A DNA stretch of 64,000 nt from Anaerolineales bacterium (GCA_016932955.1 JAFGBV010000245.1:1-64000); one strand, 5' to 3'. Positions 1 to 8,350 are shown, counted from the stretch's first letter. Numbers and translations are program-made. Notes: generated from the letters alone by a model not told the origin.

Positions 1-105
1 CAACCTTTTAGTGCACCCTCGCAGTCTTCCTGGTTGACTTTGGCATCGGCATCTGGTAAAGCATCCGCTACATGCAAGCACTGAAATCAAAAAAGGACCC
101 CTCCC

Positions 106-276
106 ATGAAAAAACTCCTCAAAAGTGAATACATCATCGCTGGCATCATCGTCTTCGTCATCGTCTTTATCATCGGTCTGGTGATCGACTTCTCCTTTTG
201 GGAATCCCTGCTCGGCGCCGCTGTCCTCTCCATCGTTGGCATCGTCGTCCTTTGGTGGCAAAGGGAGGGCCTGTAA
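106..276 (+). CDS. Small two-helix membrane protein, unknown function
   Basis: This 56-residue reading frame starts MKKLLKSEY and continues with two strongly hydrophobic stretches (about residues 9-28 and 35-51) separated by a short polar turn, ending in WWQREGL. It therefore looks like a small integral membrane hairpin. The TAA stop is directly followed by the ATG of the HD-domain gene, which suggests co-transcription and translational coupling. An AAAAGGA purine stretch lies about 7 bases before the ATG. I do not recognise the family, and the upstream partner, if any, lies outside the window. Confidence 0.6.
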   Translation: MKKLLKSEYIIAGIIVFVIVFIIGLVIDFSFWESLLGAAVLSIVGIVVLWWQREGL

Positions 277-885
277 ATGCCGCAGGTGAGCAAGCAGCCA
301 GATTTTGCCCTGGCCAAAGCCTATATCCTCATCCGCATGCAAGAAGAGCTGCCCCGCAACCTCTCCTACCATGCCATCCAGCACACCTTCGAGGATGTTC
401 TCCCCGCCGCCGAGCGCCTGGCTGCGCTGAGCGGCCTGAACGAGCAGGATACACTGCTTTTGCGCACCGCCGCCCTTTACCATGATATCGGCTACATCGA
501 ATCTTACGATGCCAACGAGGCCATCGCCGCCCGCATCGCCCGCGAGTCGCTGCCCAAGTTCGGCTACCAACCCGAGCAGATCGAGGTGATTGTCGGCGCC
601 ATCATGGCTACCAGCCTGCCCCAAGCGCCCAAAACCGATCTCGAAGCCCTGCTCTGCGATGCCGACCTGGACAGCCTCGGCCGCGAAGACTATTTTGACG
701 CCGGACGCAAATTCTGGCTGGAGCTGCAAGAGTACAGCCGCGGCCTCACCCGCCGCCAGTGGCACGAGCGCCAGATCAAGCTCCTCTCCACACACCAGTA
801 TTTCAGCCAGGCCGCCCGCGATCTGCGCGATGCCGGCAAGCAGCGCAACCTCGCCGAGCTGCAGCGCCGCCTGGCAGAGCTCTAA
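277..885 (+). CDS. HD-domain phosphohydrolase
   Basis: The 202-residue protein carries the HD superfamily metal-site pattern: His36 (YHAIQH), the His69-Asp70 doublet (LYHDIGY) and an Asp in the DADLD segment near residues 128-132. The family consists of soluble metal-dependent phosphohydrolases acting on nucleotides or phosphoesters. The substrate cannot be read from the sequence, and no synthetase, GGDEF or RelA domain is fused. It starts at the base after the stop of the preceding small membrane protein. It runs convergently into the minus-strand membrane gene, with the two stops overlapping by a few bases. Family assignment is firm; specific function is open. Confidence 0.85.
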   Translation: MPQVSKQPDFALAKAYILIRMQEELPRNLSYHAIQHTFEDVLPAAERLAALSGLNEQDTLLLRTAALYHDIGYIESYDANEAIAARIARESLPKFGYQPEQIEVIVGAIMATSLPQAPKTDLEALLCDADLDSLGREDYFDAGRKFWLELQEYSRGLTRRQWHERQIKLLSTHQYFSQAARDLRDAGKQRNLAELQRRLAEL

Positions 886-1766
886 TCCCCCTTCCGTGCC
901 CGGAACAGCACCTGCGCCCCCAGCATCACGCTCACGCTGACCAGGATGCGCGCATCCAACAGCCCCAGCCAGGCATTCAGCCCGATCAGCGCCAGAACGA
1001 TCAGCAGCAGGATCACAAAGCGGCCGAAGGGCACCTGCTCATCGCTGTATAACACCGGCATCAGGTGCTGGATGTACTTGCGGTTGCGCGGCAGAATCAT
1101 GGACGAAGCGATCAAGAAGAAGCGCATGGTGAACAGGGCATGCAGCAGGAAAAAGATGAACAGCGTGCCAAAGATGAAGGCCTCGGGAAGGGTGAAGGAG
1201 GTTTGGGCGGTCATCTCGGCAAAACCTGCCTGGTACAGCATCAGGATCAGCGAGAACAGGTACCACAGGTACATGACCGCTTTGACCAGCGGGTTGAGCG
1301 GCTCTTTGCGGATCACCAGGTAGAGCATGACCCCCGCGGGAACGATCAGCACAAAGGTGGTCGCCCAGACATTGGGCTGGGTATCGCTGGTGAGCAGCCA
1401 CAGCAGGATGGTCATCTGCGCGCCGAGGATGATCTTTTCATTGACGCGCGGCAGCAGCCCGTCCCAGATCACCCCTGCGCCGAAAACGAACAGGCCGATC
1501 AGGGTGAAGAGATAGAACGGCACCGGCGAATCGATATATACCAGAGCGCTGCCTACCCCCAGCAGCTCCAGGATGCCGATCAGCACAATGGCCGCGCCGC
1601 CCAGCATCACAGCCAGCCACTGCGGCTTGCGCAACTGGGCGTGCGGCTGATCTCCCAGCAGCGGGCGCGGCCAGGTGAGAAAATCGCCGCCGTGGGTCTG
1701 GTCCCACAGCCAGAGCACCTCCAGGAGCACGCCATAGAGCATGGCAATGAAAGCAGAGGCGGTCAT
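882..1766 (-). CDS. Polytopic membrane protein, unknown
   Basis: A 294-residue protein with roughly eight hydrophobic segments and short polar loops; no catalytic motif was recognised. I place the start at the ATG of MTASAFIAMLYG because it overlaps the TGA of the upstream DUF3592-like gene as ATGA, a typical coupled junction. A longer reading adds 44 residues lying wholly inside that upstream gene and with non-membrane composition, so I rejected it. The two genes probably form a bicistron whose products sit together in the membrane. Confidence 0.6.
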   Translation of the reverse strand: MTASAFIAMLYGVLLEVLWLWDQTHGGDFLTWPRPLLGDQPHAQLRKPQWLAVMLGGAAIVLIGILELLGVGSALVYIDSPVPFYLFTLIGLFVFGAGVIWDGLLPRVNEKIILGAQMTILLWLLTSDTQPNVWATTFVLIVPAGVMLYLVIRKEPLNPLVKAVMYLWYLFSLILMLYQAGFAEMTAQTSFTLPEAFIFGTLFIFFLLHALFTMRFFLIASSMILPRNRKYIQHLMPVLYSDEQVPFGRFVILLLIVLALIGLNAWLGLLDARILVSVSVMLGAQVLFRARKGD

Positions 1767-2299
1767 CGGGTCAGCGTCTCCTGTAAGCCTTGCGTGTATT
1801 GCTTGCCAAAGCCATAGAACAGCACTTCGGGATGGATGACGATGAACACCCAGGAGACCAGCGCCATGATCGCAGCCTGCATCACCAGCGTGACCCAATG
1901 ACCGCGCACCTGGTCATAGTGGTTCTCCAGCACCAGGTCGATGGGGTAATCGTTCAGGCCGGGCACGTAACGGATGGCAACCTCATCGCCAACGTTCAGG
2001 CTGTGGATCACTTCCTCAGAGTAATACTTCAGAGCCAGGTAGCCTTTGATCTGGCTACCATCTGTGGTGACCAGGTTGACGGTGATGGAATCCAGGTGGA
2101 TGCTGACGTAATCGATGCTGCCCGTGGTAACCTGGCCTTTTTGTTCCAGGGCTCTCACCAGGCGCAGGTGCCCCGCGGCGGAATTGATCCCCATGATCAC
2201 GGCGATGATGAACATAATCACCATCAGCGGTGAGATCGCCATCAACAGCATATCCAGAAATTTGAGCACGTAGCCCAGGGTTTTCTTCAACGTTTGCAT
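1763..2299 (-). CDS. DUF3592-like membrane protein
   Basis: 178 residues with a hydrophobic pair near residues 15-40, a central soluble stretch of about 80 residues rich in beta strands (from TGSIDYVSIH to VLENHYD), and another hydrophobic stretch near residues 135-160. This TM-beta-TM layout resembles DUF3592 proteins, whose function is unknown. It is the first gene of a two-gene minus operon and is divergent from the UbiD-family gene across only 43 bases, so both promoters must be packed into that gap or lie within the genes. Confidence 0.5.
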   Translation of the reverse strand: MQTLKKTLGYVLKFLDMLLMAISPLMVIMFIIAVIMGINSAAGHLRLVRALEQKGQVTTGSIDYVSIHLDSITVNLVTTDGSQIKGYLALKYYSEEVIHSLNVGDEVAIRYVPGLNDYPIDLVLENHYDQVRGHWVTLVMQAAIMALVSWVFIVIHPEVLFYGFGKQYTQGLQETLTR

Positions 2300-2342
2300 A
2301 TCATGGATATGGTATCATATTCCAGCGAAAGGGAAAACCTAC

Positions 2343-3647
2343 ATGTCCTTGCGAGATTACCTGTCCAGCATCCAAAACTCTGGCCGCTTGCAGCGCATTG
2401 ATTCGCCCATCTCAAAGATCTATGAGATCGCCAGTGTGCTGAAGCAGTTCGAGCCGCGCCCGCTTCTCTTCGCAAACGTCGCCGAGTCGCCTTTCCCCGT
2501 CGTCGGCAACCTCTTCTGCACCAAAGCCGATTTCGCCGCCTATTTTGGCATCCCCACCTCCGCCATCATCCCCCTCCTGGCAAATGCCATCCGCCAGCGC
2601 GCTCCCTGCCCCGTCGTCGATCACGCCCCCTGCCAGCAAGTGATCGTCACCAACCCCGACCTGGACACCCTGCCCATCCTGCGACACTGCCAGGAGGACG
2701 GCGGCAACTACATCAGCTCCGGCGTCTTCATTGCCCGCCACCCGCGCTATGGTCAAAACACTGACTTTCACCGCTGCATGCAGTTTTCCAAAACCGAGAT
2801 GGCTGTGCGCGTCGTCAAAAGCCGCCATTTCGATGCCTTCCTGGAGGAAATGGGGCAGGTGGATGTGGCTGTCTGCGTCGGCAACCCGCCCAACGTCCTC
2901 GCCGCTGCCGCCACCTCGGTCGAGATTGGCGTGGACGAGCTGGAGATCGCCAACGCCCTCCAGCCGCTGCCCATCGTGCATGCCGCCACCGTGGACCTCT
3001 ACGTCCCCGCCGAGGCCGAGTTCGTCCTCGAGGGCACCGTCTACCGCGATCACCGCCACGCCGAAGGCCCCTTCGTCGACCTCACCGGCACCTACGATGT
3101 GGTGCGCCACGAGCCGGTCTTCGTCGTCAAGACCATCACTCACCGCCGCGACGCCGTCTGGCAGGCGCTGCTGCCCGGCGCCCTCGAGCATAAGCTGCTC
3201 ATGGGCATGCCCCGCGAGCCAACCATCTTCCAAAAGGTCAACGAAGTCGTGCGCTGCCTGGATGTGAATATCAACCCCGGCGGCTGCTCCTGGCTGCATG
3301 CCATCGTACAGATCGAGAAGCAGCACGAAGACGACGGCAAGCGCGCCATCGAAGCCGCCTTTGCCGGGCACCGTTCCTGCAAGCACGTTTTCGTCGTCGA
3401 TGCCGACATCGATATCTACAACCCGCTGGAAGTCGAATGGGCGATGGCAACCCGCTTCCAGGGTGATGCCGACCTGGTCATCAAAGAGAAAGAGCCTGGC
3501 TCCAGCCTCGATCCCTCCTCCGAGCCAGGCACATACCTCACCACCAGGGTCGGCTTTGATCTCACCATGCCGCTCGAAACGCAGGGCAAAGATTTCAAGC
3601 GCGCCGCCTTTCCAGATGTTGACCTGCGCAAGTTTGGCATCGAGTAG
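2343..3647 (+). CDS. UbiD-family decarboxylase, candidate anhydromevalonate phosphate decarboxylase
   Basis: The 434-residue protein is a full-length UbiD-family prenylated-FMN decarboxylase. It has the N-terminal SLRDYL segment, the cofactor-proximal QEDGGNYISSGV block near residues 117-129 and the EGPFVDLTGTY block near residues 241-251 that carries family catalytic acids. It is immediately followed (3 bases) by the large and then the small subunit of aconitase X. In archaea that trio corresponds to trans-anhydromevalonate 5-phosphate decarboxylase plus phosphomevalonate dehydratase, making isopentenyl phosphate. The family is clear; the substrate is inferred from the neighbours and from the mevalonate genes at 40.8-44.9 kb. 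The enzyme needs UbiX-made prenyl-FMN, and no ubiX is visible here. Other UbiD substrates (aromatic acids) remain possible. Confidence 0.88.
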   Translation: MSLRDYLSSIQNSGRLQRIDSPISKIYEIASVLKQFEPRPLLFANVAESPFPVVGNLFCTKADFAAYFGIPTSAIIPLLANAIRQRAPCPVVDHAPCQQVIVTNPDLDTLPILRHCQEDGGNYISSGVFIARHPRYGQNTDFHRCMQFSKTEMAVRVVKSRHFDAFLEEMGQVDVAVCVGNPPNVLAAAATSVEIGVDELEIANALQPLPIVHAATVDLYVPAEAEFVLEGTVYRDHRHAEGPFVDLTGTYDVVRHEPVFVVKTITHRRDAVWQALLPGALEHKLLMGMPREPTIFQKVNEVVRCLDVNINPGGCSWLHAIVQIEKQHEDDGKRAIEAAFAGHRSCKHVFVVDADIDIYNPLEVEWAMATRFQGDADLVIKEKEPGSSLDPSSEPGTYLTTRVGFDLTMPLETQGKDFKRAAFPDVDLRKFGIE

Positions 3648-3650
3648 CCC

Positions 3651-4850
3651 ATGCAATTAACCCCCGAACAACAATCCATGCTTTCCGGCGAGCAGGGCGG
3701 CGCCGCCCAAAAAGCCCTGCAGATCCTCTTTGCCCTGGGCGAGATCTACGGCGCTGAGCGCATGCTTCCCATCACCTCCGCCCAAATCGCCGGCGTCTCC
3801 TTCGATAACCTCGGCGAGGCCGGTCTGCAGTTCCTCTCCGAAATGGCTGAGACCGGCGGCAGAGTGCGCGTGCTCACCACGCTTAATCCTGCTGGTATGG
3901 ATATCGAAAACCAGCAAGCCCTGGGCATTGACGAAGGCTTTGCCATCAACCAGCGTCGCGTCATCGACGCCTTCGCCCGCATGGGCATCATCACCACCTG
4001 CTCCTGCACCCCTTACCTGGCGGGCAACGTCCCCCACTACGGCGAGCACCTCGCCTGGTCAGAGAGCAGCGCCGTCTGCTACGCCAACAGCGTGCTCGGC
4101 GCCCGCACCAACCGTGAGGGCGGTCCCAGCGCCCTGGCTGCCGCCATCGCCGGATTCACGCCCGAGTACGGCTATCATCTCGATGAAACCCGCCGTCCCG
4201 CCATCACCATCCAGGTGCAGGCGCCTCTGCAGGGCACATCCGACTTCGGCGCCCTGGGCAAAGCCATCGGCGAGCATCTCGAGGCAGCCGGGGTCAGGGC
4301 TGTTCCATACATCCTCGGCGTGCCCCAGGCCTCCCTGGAAAATCTCAAATCCTTCTCCGCCAGCCTTGCCACCTACGGCGGGGCAGCCCTCTTCCACATG
4401 CCCGGCGTCACCCCCGAGGCCGCCCTGCACACTCCCCCCGCCGATTCCCTGCGCATCACCCAGGCCGACCTGCAAGCCGCCGCCCATTCCCTCAGCGACG
4501 CCTCCCCCGGCGAAGCCGACTTCGTCTCCCTTGGCTGTCCTCACCTGTCCATCCAGGAGATCGCCCGCATCGCCGGCCTTCTTGAGGGCAGGCACGTCAC
4601 CAAAGAATTCTGGATCACCACCTCCCGCCCGGTCAAGCAGATCGCTGACCGCATGGGCTACACCCGCACCATCGAAGCCTCCGGCGCTAAGATCGCCGCC
4701 GATACCTGCTGCGTCGTTGCCCCCATCAAAGGGCGCTTTAAAGCCCTGATCACCGATAGCGCCAAAGCCTGCTACTATGCCTATGCCAAGAACGGCTTCC
4801 ACACCGTCTTTTTACCCTTCGATGAGGTAGTCGAAGAAGCCCTGCGCTGA
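3651..4850 (+). CDS. Aconitase X large subunit, candidate phosphomevalonate dehydratase large subunit
   Basis: 399 residues matching the aconitase X catalytic (DUF521) family, an Fe-S dehydratase. Visible hallmarks are Cys117/Cys119 in TTCSCTPY, the AWSESSAV-YANSVLGA-TNREGG block following it, Cys296 in LGCPHLS, and the Cys353-Cys354 DTCCVVAPI segment; these include the expected cluster ligands. The swivelling small subunit is encoded separately just downstream, the split form typical of archaeal phosphomevalonate dehydratase, whereas cis-3-hydroxyproline dehydratases occur in both fused and split forms. The UbiD gene directly upstream favours the mevalonate role, which is inference. No proline-catabolic hydroxyproline gene is adjacent. 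Confidence 0.87.
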   Translation: MQLTPEQQSMLSGEQGGAAQKALQILFALGEIYGAERMLPITSAQIAGVSFDNLGEAGLQFLSEMAETGGRVRVLTTLNPAGMDIENQQALGIDEGFAINQRRVIDAFARMGIITTCSCTPYLAGNVPHYGEHLAWSESSAVCYANSVLGARTNREGGPSALAAAIAGFTPEYGYHLDETRRPAITIQVQAPLQGTSDFGALGKAIGEHLEAAGVRAVPYILGVPQASLENLKSFSASLATYGGAALFHMPGVTPEAALHTPPADSLRITQADLQAAAHSLSDASPGEADFVSLGCPHLSIQEIARIAGLLEGRHVTKEFWITTSRPVKQIADRMGYTRTIEASGAKIAADTCCVVAPIKGRFKALITDSAKACYYAYAKNGFHTVFLPFDEVVEEALR

Positions 4851-4862
4851 GGAAACCCCGCC

Positions 4863-5261
4863 ATGACCACCACCCTGCAAGGTCGCCTCATCTACCACGG
4901 CAGCGCCGCCGCCCCTGCCCTCGTCACCCGCCAGGGCATCTCCTTCTTCGGCGGCGTGGACCCCGAAACAGGCATCGTCGTCGAGCGCGGTCACGAGCTG
5001 GAAGGCCAATCCATTGCCGGCAAAGTGCTGGTTTTCCCCACCGGCAAAGGCTCCACCGTCGGCTCCTACACGCTTTACCGCCTGCGCCACAGCGGCAAAG
5101 CCCCTGCCGCCATCCTCAACCACGAATGCGAAACCATCACCGCCGTAGGCTGCATCATCGCCGAGATCCCCTGCCTGGACCAGATCGATATCTCCCGCAT
5201 TCACACGGGAGATCAGCTGCGGCTGGAGGGGAACACCGTATCGATCGAGAGTTGCGCTTAG
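4863..5261 (+). CDS. Aconitase X small (swivel, DUF126) subunit
   Basis: 132 residues with the swivel-domain signature of the aconitase X small subunit: the VLVFPTGKGSTVGSYTLYRL block near residues 58-77, NHECETITAVGCIIAEIP, and a C-terminal GDQLRLEGN strand. It lies 12 bases after the large subunit with a GAGGAAA ribosome binding site. Together the pair forms one Fe-S dehydratase. It ends the three-gene operon with the UbiD-family gene, and the next genes run on the opposite strand. Confidence 0.87.
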   Translation: MTTTLQGRLIYHGSAAAPALVTRQGISFFGGVDPETGIVVERGHELEGQSIAGKVLVFPTGKGSTVGSYTLYRLRHSGKAPAAILNHECETITAVGCIIAEIPCLDQIDISRIHTGDQLRLEGNTVSIESCA

Positions 5262-5443
5262 CACAAAGCCTGGATGCGCTGTTGCACCGTCTCCCACGAA
5301 GCGGTGATCAAGAAGCTCTCTGCCATATTTCCCAGCATCACCTTAAAGCGCTGCATTGAGATGGTGAACGTCAGGCAATGCACCGGGACGGACGGCCGCG
5401 CCGAAACATCGAACATCCCCAACACGCAGCGGGAATTCTCCAT
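5258..5443 (-). pseudogene. Possible C-terminal gene fragment (DUF169-like pattern), uncertain
   Basis: The 220-base gap between the aconitase X operon and the molybdoenzyme membrane subunit contains a minus-strand open frame of 61 codons from ATG, open about 14 codons further upstream without a start. Its sequence (GMFDVSARPSVP, then MLGNMAESFLITASW) looks protein-like. It reminds me of the end of DUF169 proteins, but I cannot confirm this. If real it is a truncated remnant of a longer gene, consistent with other shortened genes nearby. It overlaps the stop of the swivel subunit by 4 bases. Confidence 0.25.
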
Positions 5444-5481
5444 CTCCGCCTCGCGCAGCGGCGCGGAGATGATCCTGATCC

Positions 5482-6318
5482 CTATACACCCACCCGTTCA
5501 TAGCTCGCATAAAACAGGTAGCGCCCCAGCATTTCGGAAAAGAGGCTCGCCGCGAACGTCAAAGGCATCCAGGGCAGGCTTTCCCCTCCCACCAGCAGCA
5601 TCCCGACCATGATCAGTCCCGCCGCCAGCAGTCCCACGCGCAGCAGCAGCACTGGCTGGTTTTTCTTTGATTCCGGGCGGCTTTGCCCCAGCGCAGTCAC
5701 CCCCAATTGCACACTCAGCAAGACCAATACCACCCAGGCGACCGCACCCAGCGCCGGTTGGGATAGCGCTGCGGGCAAGAGCGGGTCCAGCGCCAGCGCT
5801 GAGCCCACCAGCAGCGCACCCAACAGCAACGTGGTCAGTGTAAAAGCCAGCGGCGTGCGCCAGGAATTCCAGACCGGCACGGTGCGCAGCATGTACACCC
5901 GCGCCATGCAGTACACCAGCCCCACCCCGCAGGCAGCTGCCAGCAGCCTCAGCAGTGTGCGCAGCCATCCTTCTCCCCATCCCCACACCTGCGACAGGGC
6001 AAACACCCCGCCCAGCCCTGCAAACAGCACTGCCAGCACGATCTCGCGGCTCAGCCACGAGTTACGCCAGTTGCTGATCGCCCGCCAGGCATTGCGCGGC
6101 GTTCCCAGGTGGAACAGCGAAACCAGCAGGCTGAGCAGGATCAGCGGGCCGATCGCCAGCAGCGCCGCCCCGGTCAACACATCCGCCGCTTGCCCGCCCT
6201 CCTGCAGAGCAGCCTGTGCGTGCAGTACTCCTAGCGTCAGGAACGCCCCCACCGCCATCTGCGCCAGCAGGCTGAACAAGATCAACGGGCTTTCACCAGA
6301 TAACCGCATCGCTTTCAT
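5482..6318 (-). CDS. dmsC: DmsC-type membrane anchor of molybdoenzyme
   Basis: 278 residues with about eight transmembrane segments and the loop sequence FHLGTPRNAWRAISNWRNSWLS near residues 70-90, characteristic of DmsC anchor subunits that pass quinol electrons to the ferredoxin-like subunit. The start MKAMRLSGESP overlaps the TGA of the preceding gene as ATGA, which fixes it. It is the distal structural gene of the dms operon (A, B, then C). Unusually, a shortened glycosyltransferase-like gene sits between B and C and is coupled on both sides. Confidence 0.85.
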   Translation of the reverse strand: MKAMRLSGESPLILFSLLAQMAVGAFLTLGVLHAQAALQEGGQAADVLTGAALLAIGPLILLSLLVSLFHLGTPRNAWRAISNWRNSWLSREIVLAVLFAGLGGVFALSQVWGWGEGWLRTLLRLLAAACGVGLVYCMARVYMLRTVPVWNSWRTPLAFTLTTLLLGALLVGSALALDPLLPAALSQPALGAVAWVVLVLLSVQLGVTALGQSRPESKKNQPVLLLRVGLLAAGLIMVGMLLVGGESLPWMPLTFAASLFSEMLGRYLFYASYERVGV

Positions 6319-7202
6319 GGCACAATCCCCAACTCCGGGCAGCCCGCCGCCTCCTGCGCCAGGTAATCCTTGCGCAAGAAGATGTTGAGCGCCTCGCTGC
6401 CCCACACCTCCCGGATGCCCGAAATCCGCGTATCCTCCTCGTTCAACACTGGCAGTTGGAAGCGCTCGTACAGCGCCAGGGCGATCTCCAGCAACCCCAG
6501 CAACTGGCTGAAGAGCAGCGCCTTACAAACCACCAGCAGCCCCGGGATGATGTACAGCGGCTCGTACCAGGTGAACAGCTTGACCCGGGCAGCCACGTAA
6601 GCGCCCAATGTGCCCATCCCCCACAGCGCAAACAAGAGCCCCTCTGCATCCAAATCCCCGCCCGCCCGCTTTCCAAGCAGCCGCAACTGGCGGTACAGAT
6701 AAACCGCCACACTACCAGAGATCAGCACCAACATAAAGAAAGCATACCCCAATTGGTGCGCGAACGGAAAGGAATACATATGCTTGAAGATAAGCACATC
6801 ATCAATGATGCGGGCAATGTACTGCGCCAGCGCATCTGCCATCCCAATCTCGTAAACTGCGGACTTTGCCTGAACGGTGTTCGGCAGTAGCCCGCCGAAA
6901 AAGAGCAGGTTATAAAGCACGAACGGCGCTGCGCCCAGCAAAACTGTGCCCAAAACCTTCCAAGATGCCCTTCGCGCCAGCCAGGCATACCCCAGCGCCA
7001 ACACAGTGAGCAGCGCCAGCTCTGGGCGGAAGAATGGCAGCGCCCCAAAGAGCAGCAGGCTGCGCGGTTTGCCCTTCATCAAGCCCTGCAGCAAACCCGC
7101 AACTAACAGCCGAATCCTCTGCTCACGATACAGGAACCCAAACACATTCCTCGCCCGAGAATGCAAACTGCTCAACGGCATTCGCGCCTTCTGGATGTTC
7201 AC
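6315..7202 (-). CDS. N-terminally truncated membrane glycosyltransferase-like protein
   Basis: 295 residues with about six hydrophobic segments. The blocks FFRPELALL and LLPNTVQAKSAVY match, to my reading, the second half of polytopic glycosyltransferases (RPE and LPNT-x-AK motifs). The N-terminal catalytic half, with its acidic first loop, is absent. Both ends overlap neighbours as ATGA: its start overlaps the dmsB stop and its stop overlaps the dmsC start. It is thus embedded in a molybdoenzyme operon where no such gene is expected. It may be a recruited membrane factor or a remnant still translated because it couples dmsB to dmsC. Function unknown. Confidence 0.5.
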   Translation of the reverse strand: MNIQKARMPLSSLHSRARNVFGFLYREQRIRLLVAGLLQGLMKGKPRSLLLFGALPFFRPELALLTVLALGYAWLARRASWKVLGTVLLGAAPFVLYNLLFFGGLLPNTVQAKSAVYEIGMADALAQYIARIIDDVLIFKHMYSFPFAHQLGYAFFMLVLISGSVAVYLYRQLRLLGKRAGGDLDAEGLLFALWGMGTLGAYVAARVKLFTWYEPLYIIPGLLVVCKALLFSQLLGLLEIALALYERFQLPVLNEEDTRISGIREVWGSEALNIFLRKDYLAQEAAGCPELGIVP

Positions 7203-7822
7203 CGCGGCGTCACTTCCTCTCGATTCCCGATCCAGGCCCCGCCCTGCCCAGCGCGGGCGGCATCTTTGTGCGGCGTCAGCGCCAGTGCTGGCTCAGTCAG
7301 GCTTGTCTCTGGCAGCGGGTAGATCTCTGCCAGCGGCCCGTAGCGCGCTTCCAGCTCGGTCCGTTCACCAAAATCCAGGGCGCGCAGCGGGCAGGCTGCC
7401 ACGCAGGCTGGCGGCTTCCCCTGGTCAATCAGGTCGTAGCAGAACGTGCACTTCGTCATCTTCCCAGCCTGGTCATCATACTGCGGCGCGCCATATGGAC
7501 ACGCCCAGGCGCAATAGCGGCAGCCGACACACTTCTCTGCCTCAATCAGAACAATCCCATCCGGACGTTTGTAGATTGCCCCGGTCGGGCACACCTCCAG
7601 GCAGATGGGCTTTTCACAGTGATTGCATGCCAGCGAGACGTTGTAAGCGAACACCGTGTTTTGCCATGCCTTGCCCACTGGCAGCCAATCCCCGCCCACC
7701 ACCTCGTACACGCGCCGCCACAAGAGCCCCACCTGCAAGCCATGCTTATCCTTGCAAGCGATCTGGCAGGCCTTACATCCCGAACAGGCTGCCGAGTCGA
7801 AATAAAACGTGTACTGTATCAT
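7199..7822 (-). CDS. dmsB: DmsB-type four-cluster ferredoxin subunit
   Basis: 207 residues containing four Cys groups: CSGCKACQIAC, CNHCEKPICLEVC, CVGCRYCAWAC and CTFC with a later CVAAC. This is the standard arrangement for four [4Fe-4S] clusters in the electron-transfer subunit of DMSO-reductase-family enzymes. The start MIQYTFYFDS matches family N-termini. An upstream in-frame extension of 38 residues translates the left inverted repeat next to the GxxExxY gene, so I reject it. The expected direct junction with the catalytic gene is broken by that inserted gene. Confidence 0.92.
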   Translation of the reverse strand: MIQYTFYFDSAACSGCKACQIACKDKHGLQVGLLWRRVYEVVGGDWLPVGKAWQNTVFAYNVSLACNHCEKPICLEVCPTGAIYKRPDGIVLIEAEKCVGCRYCAWACPYGAPQYDDQAGKMTKCTFCYDLIDQGKPPACVAACPLRALDFGERTELEARYGPLAEIYPLPETSLTEPALALTPHKDAARAGQGGAWIGNREEVTPR

Positions 7823-7837
7823 ACACAACCAAAGGAA

Positions 7838-7860
7838 CAGGATATAAGGATACAAGGATT
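7838..7860 (+). repeat. Left inverted repeat flanking GxxExxY gene
   Basis: The sequence is built from GGATAYAA units. Its first 22 bases match the reverse complement of 8329-8350 at 20 positions. It lies between the dmsB start and the GxxExxY stop. Together with the right copy it brackets the inserted gene, so the interval 7838-8350 behaves like a cassette. Confidence 0.7.
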
Positions 7861-7877
7861 TTTCAGATGAAAATGGA

Positions 7878-8273
7878 TCATGGCAACGTCGCTCCTGGTC
7901 GATACAGGCGATGAAACTCCAATCTTGGTTTACCAAAATTCACCAACAATCCTACATCATAGCCACCCGCCTTGAGGTAATTGATGGTTTGAGCCTTGTG
8001 CTCAGGCAGCAGGCCGGCCACAGCTTTTAGCTCCAGCAATACCAGATTTTCCACAACCATATCCGCAACGAACTCACCAACGATATTTCCCCTGAAGGTT
8101 ACTGAAAGATATACTTGCTCCTGAACATTCAGCCCTTTTTGCTGCAAAGCCATTTGTAGACTGTTCTGGTACACCGACTCCAAAAATCCAGAGCCCAGCT
8201 CGTTACTTACCTCAAAACAAGCCTCAATGATCCGGGCTGTTAAGTTTTCATGTTGAAACCTGGTTATTTCCAT
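7878..8273 (-). CDS. GxxExxY family protein
   Basis: 131 residues with the namesake motif GSGFLESVY near residues 27-35 and a later VADMVVENLVLLELKAV strand pair. These match the GxxExxY family (TIGR04256), related to PD-(D/E)XK nuclease folds; the biological role is unknown. An AGGAGA ribosome binding site precedes the start (GGAGAGATGGAAATAACC). The gene is on the same strand as the dms genes and sits between dmsA and dmsB. It is flanked by near-identical inverted repeats, and its AT content is visibly higher than the GC-rich dms genes. All of this points to insertion of a foreign cassette into the operon. Confidence 0.88.
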   Translation of the reverse strand: MEITRFQHENLTARIIEACFEVSNELGSGFLESVYQNSLQMALQQKGLNVQEQVYLSVTFRGNIVGEFVADMVVENLVLLELKAVAGLLPEHKAQTINYLKAGGYDVGLLVNFGKPRLEFHRLYRPGATLP

Positions 8274-8328
8274 CTCTCCTCTGTTTCCAGCCTATAGCGC
8301 CAGATGACTCAGGTCCACAACCTAAATC

Positions 8329-8350
8329 ATCCTTATATCCTTGTATCCTG
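8329..8350 (-). repeat. Right inverted repeat, supplies dmsA stop codon
   Basis: Read on the minus strand this copy runs CAGGATACAAGGATATAAGG and then AT; 20 of 22 positions agree with the left copy at 7838. The last five residues of the catalytic subunit (QDTRI) and its TAA stop are encoded by the repeat itself, so the insertion appears to have replaced the original end of dmsA. Confidence 0.7.

Noticed and set aside
1..105. End of a gene entering from the left edge
   Set aside because: All three plus frames contain stops within the first 84 bases and the visible part is too short to identify a product.
2412..4802. Long minus-strand frames opposite the UbiD and aconitase X genes
   Set aside because: Antisense artefacts of GC-rich codon bias (Gly/Asp/Val-rich, no motifs). 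The plus-strand genes have clear family blocks.
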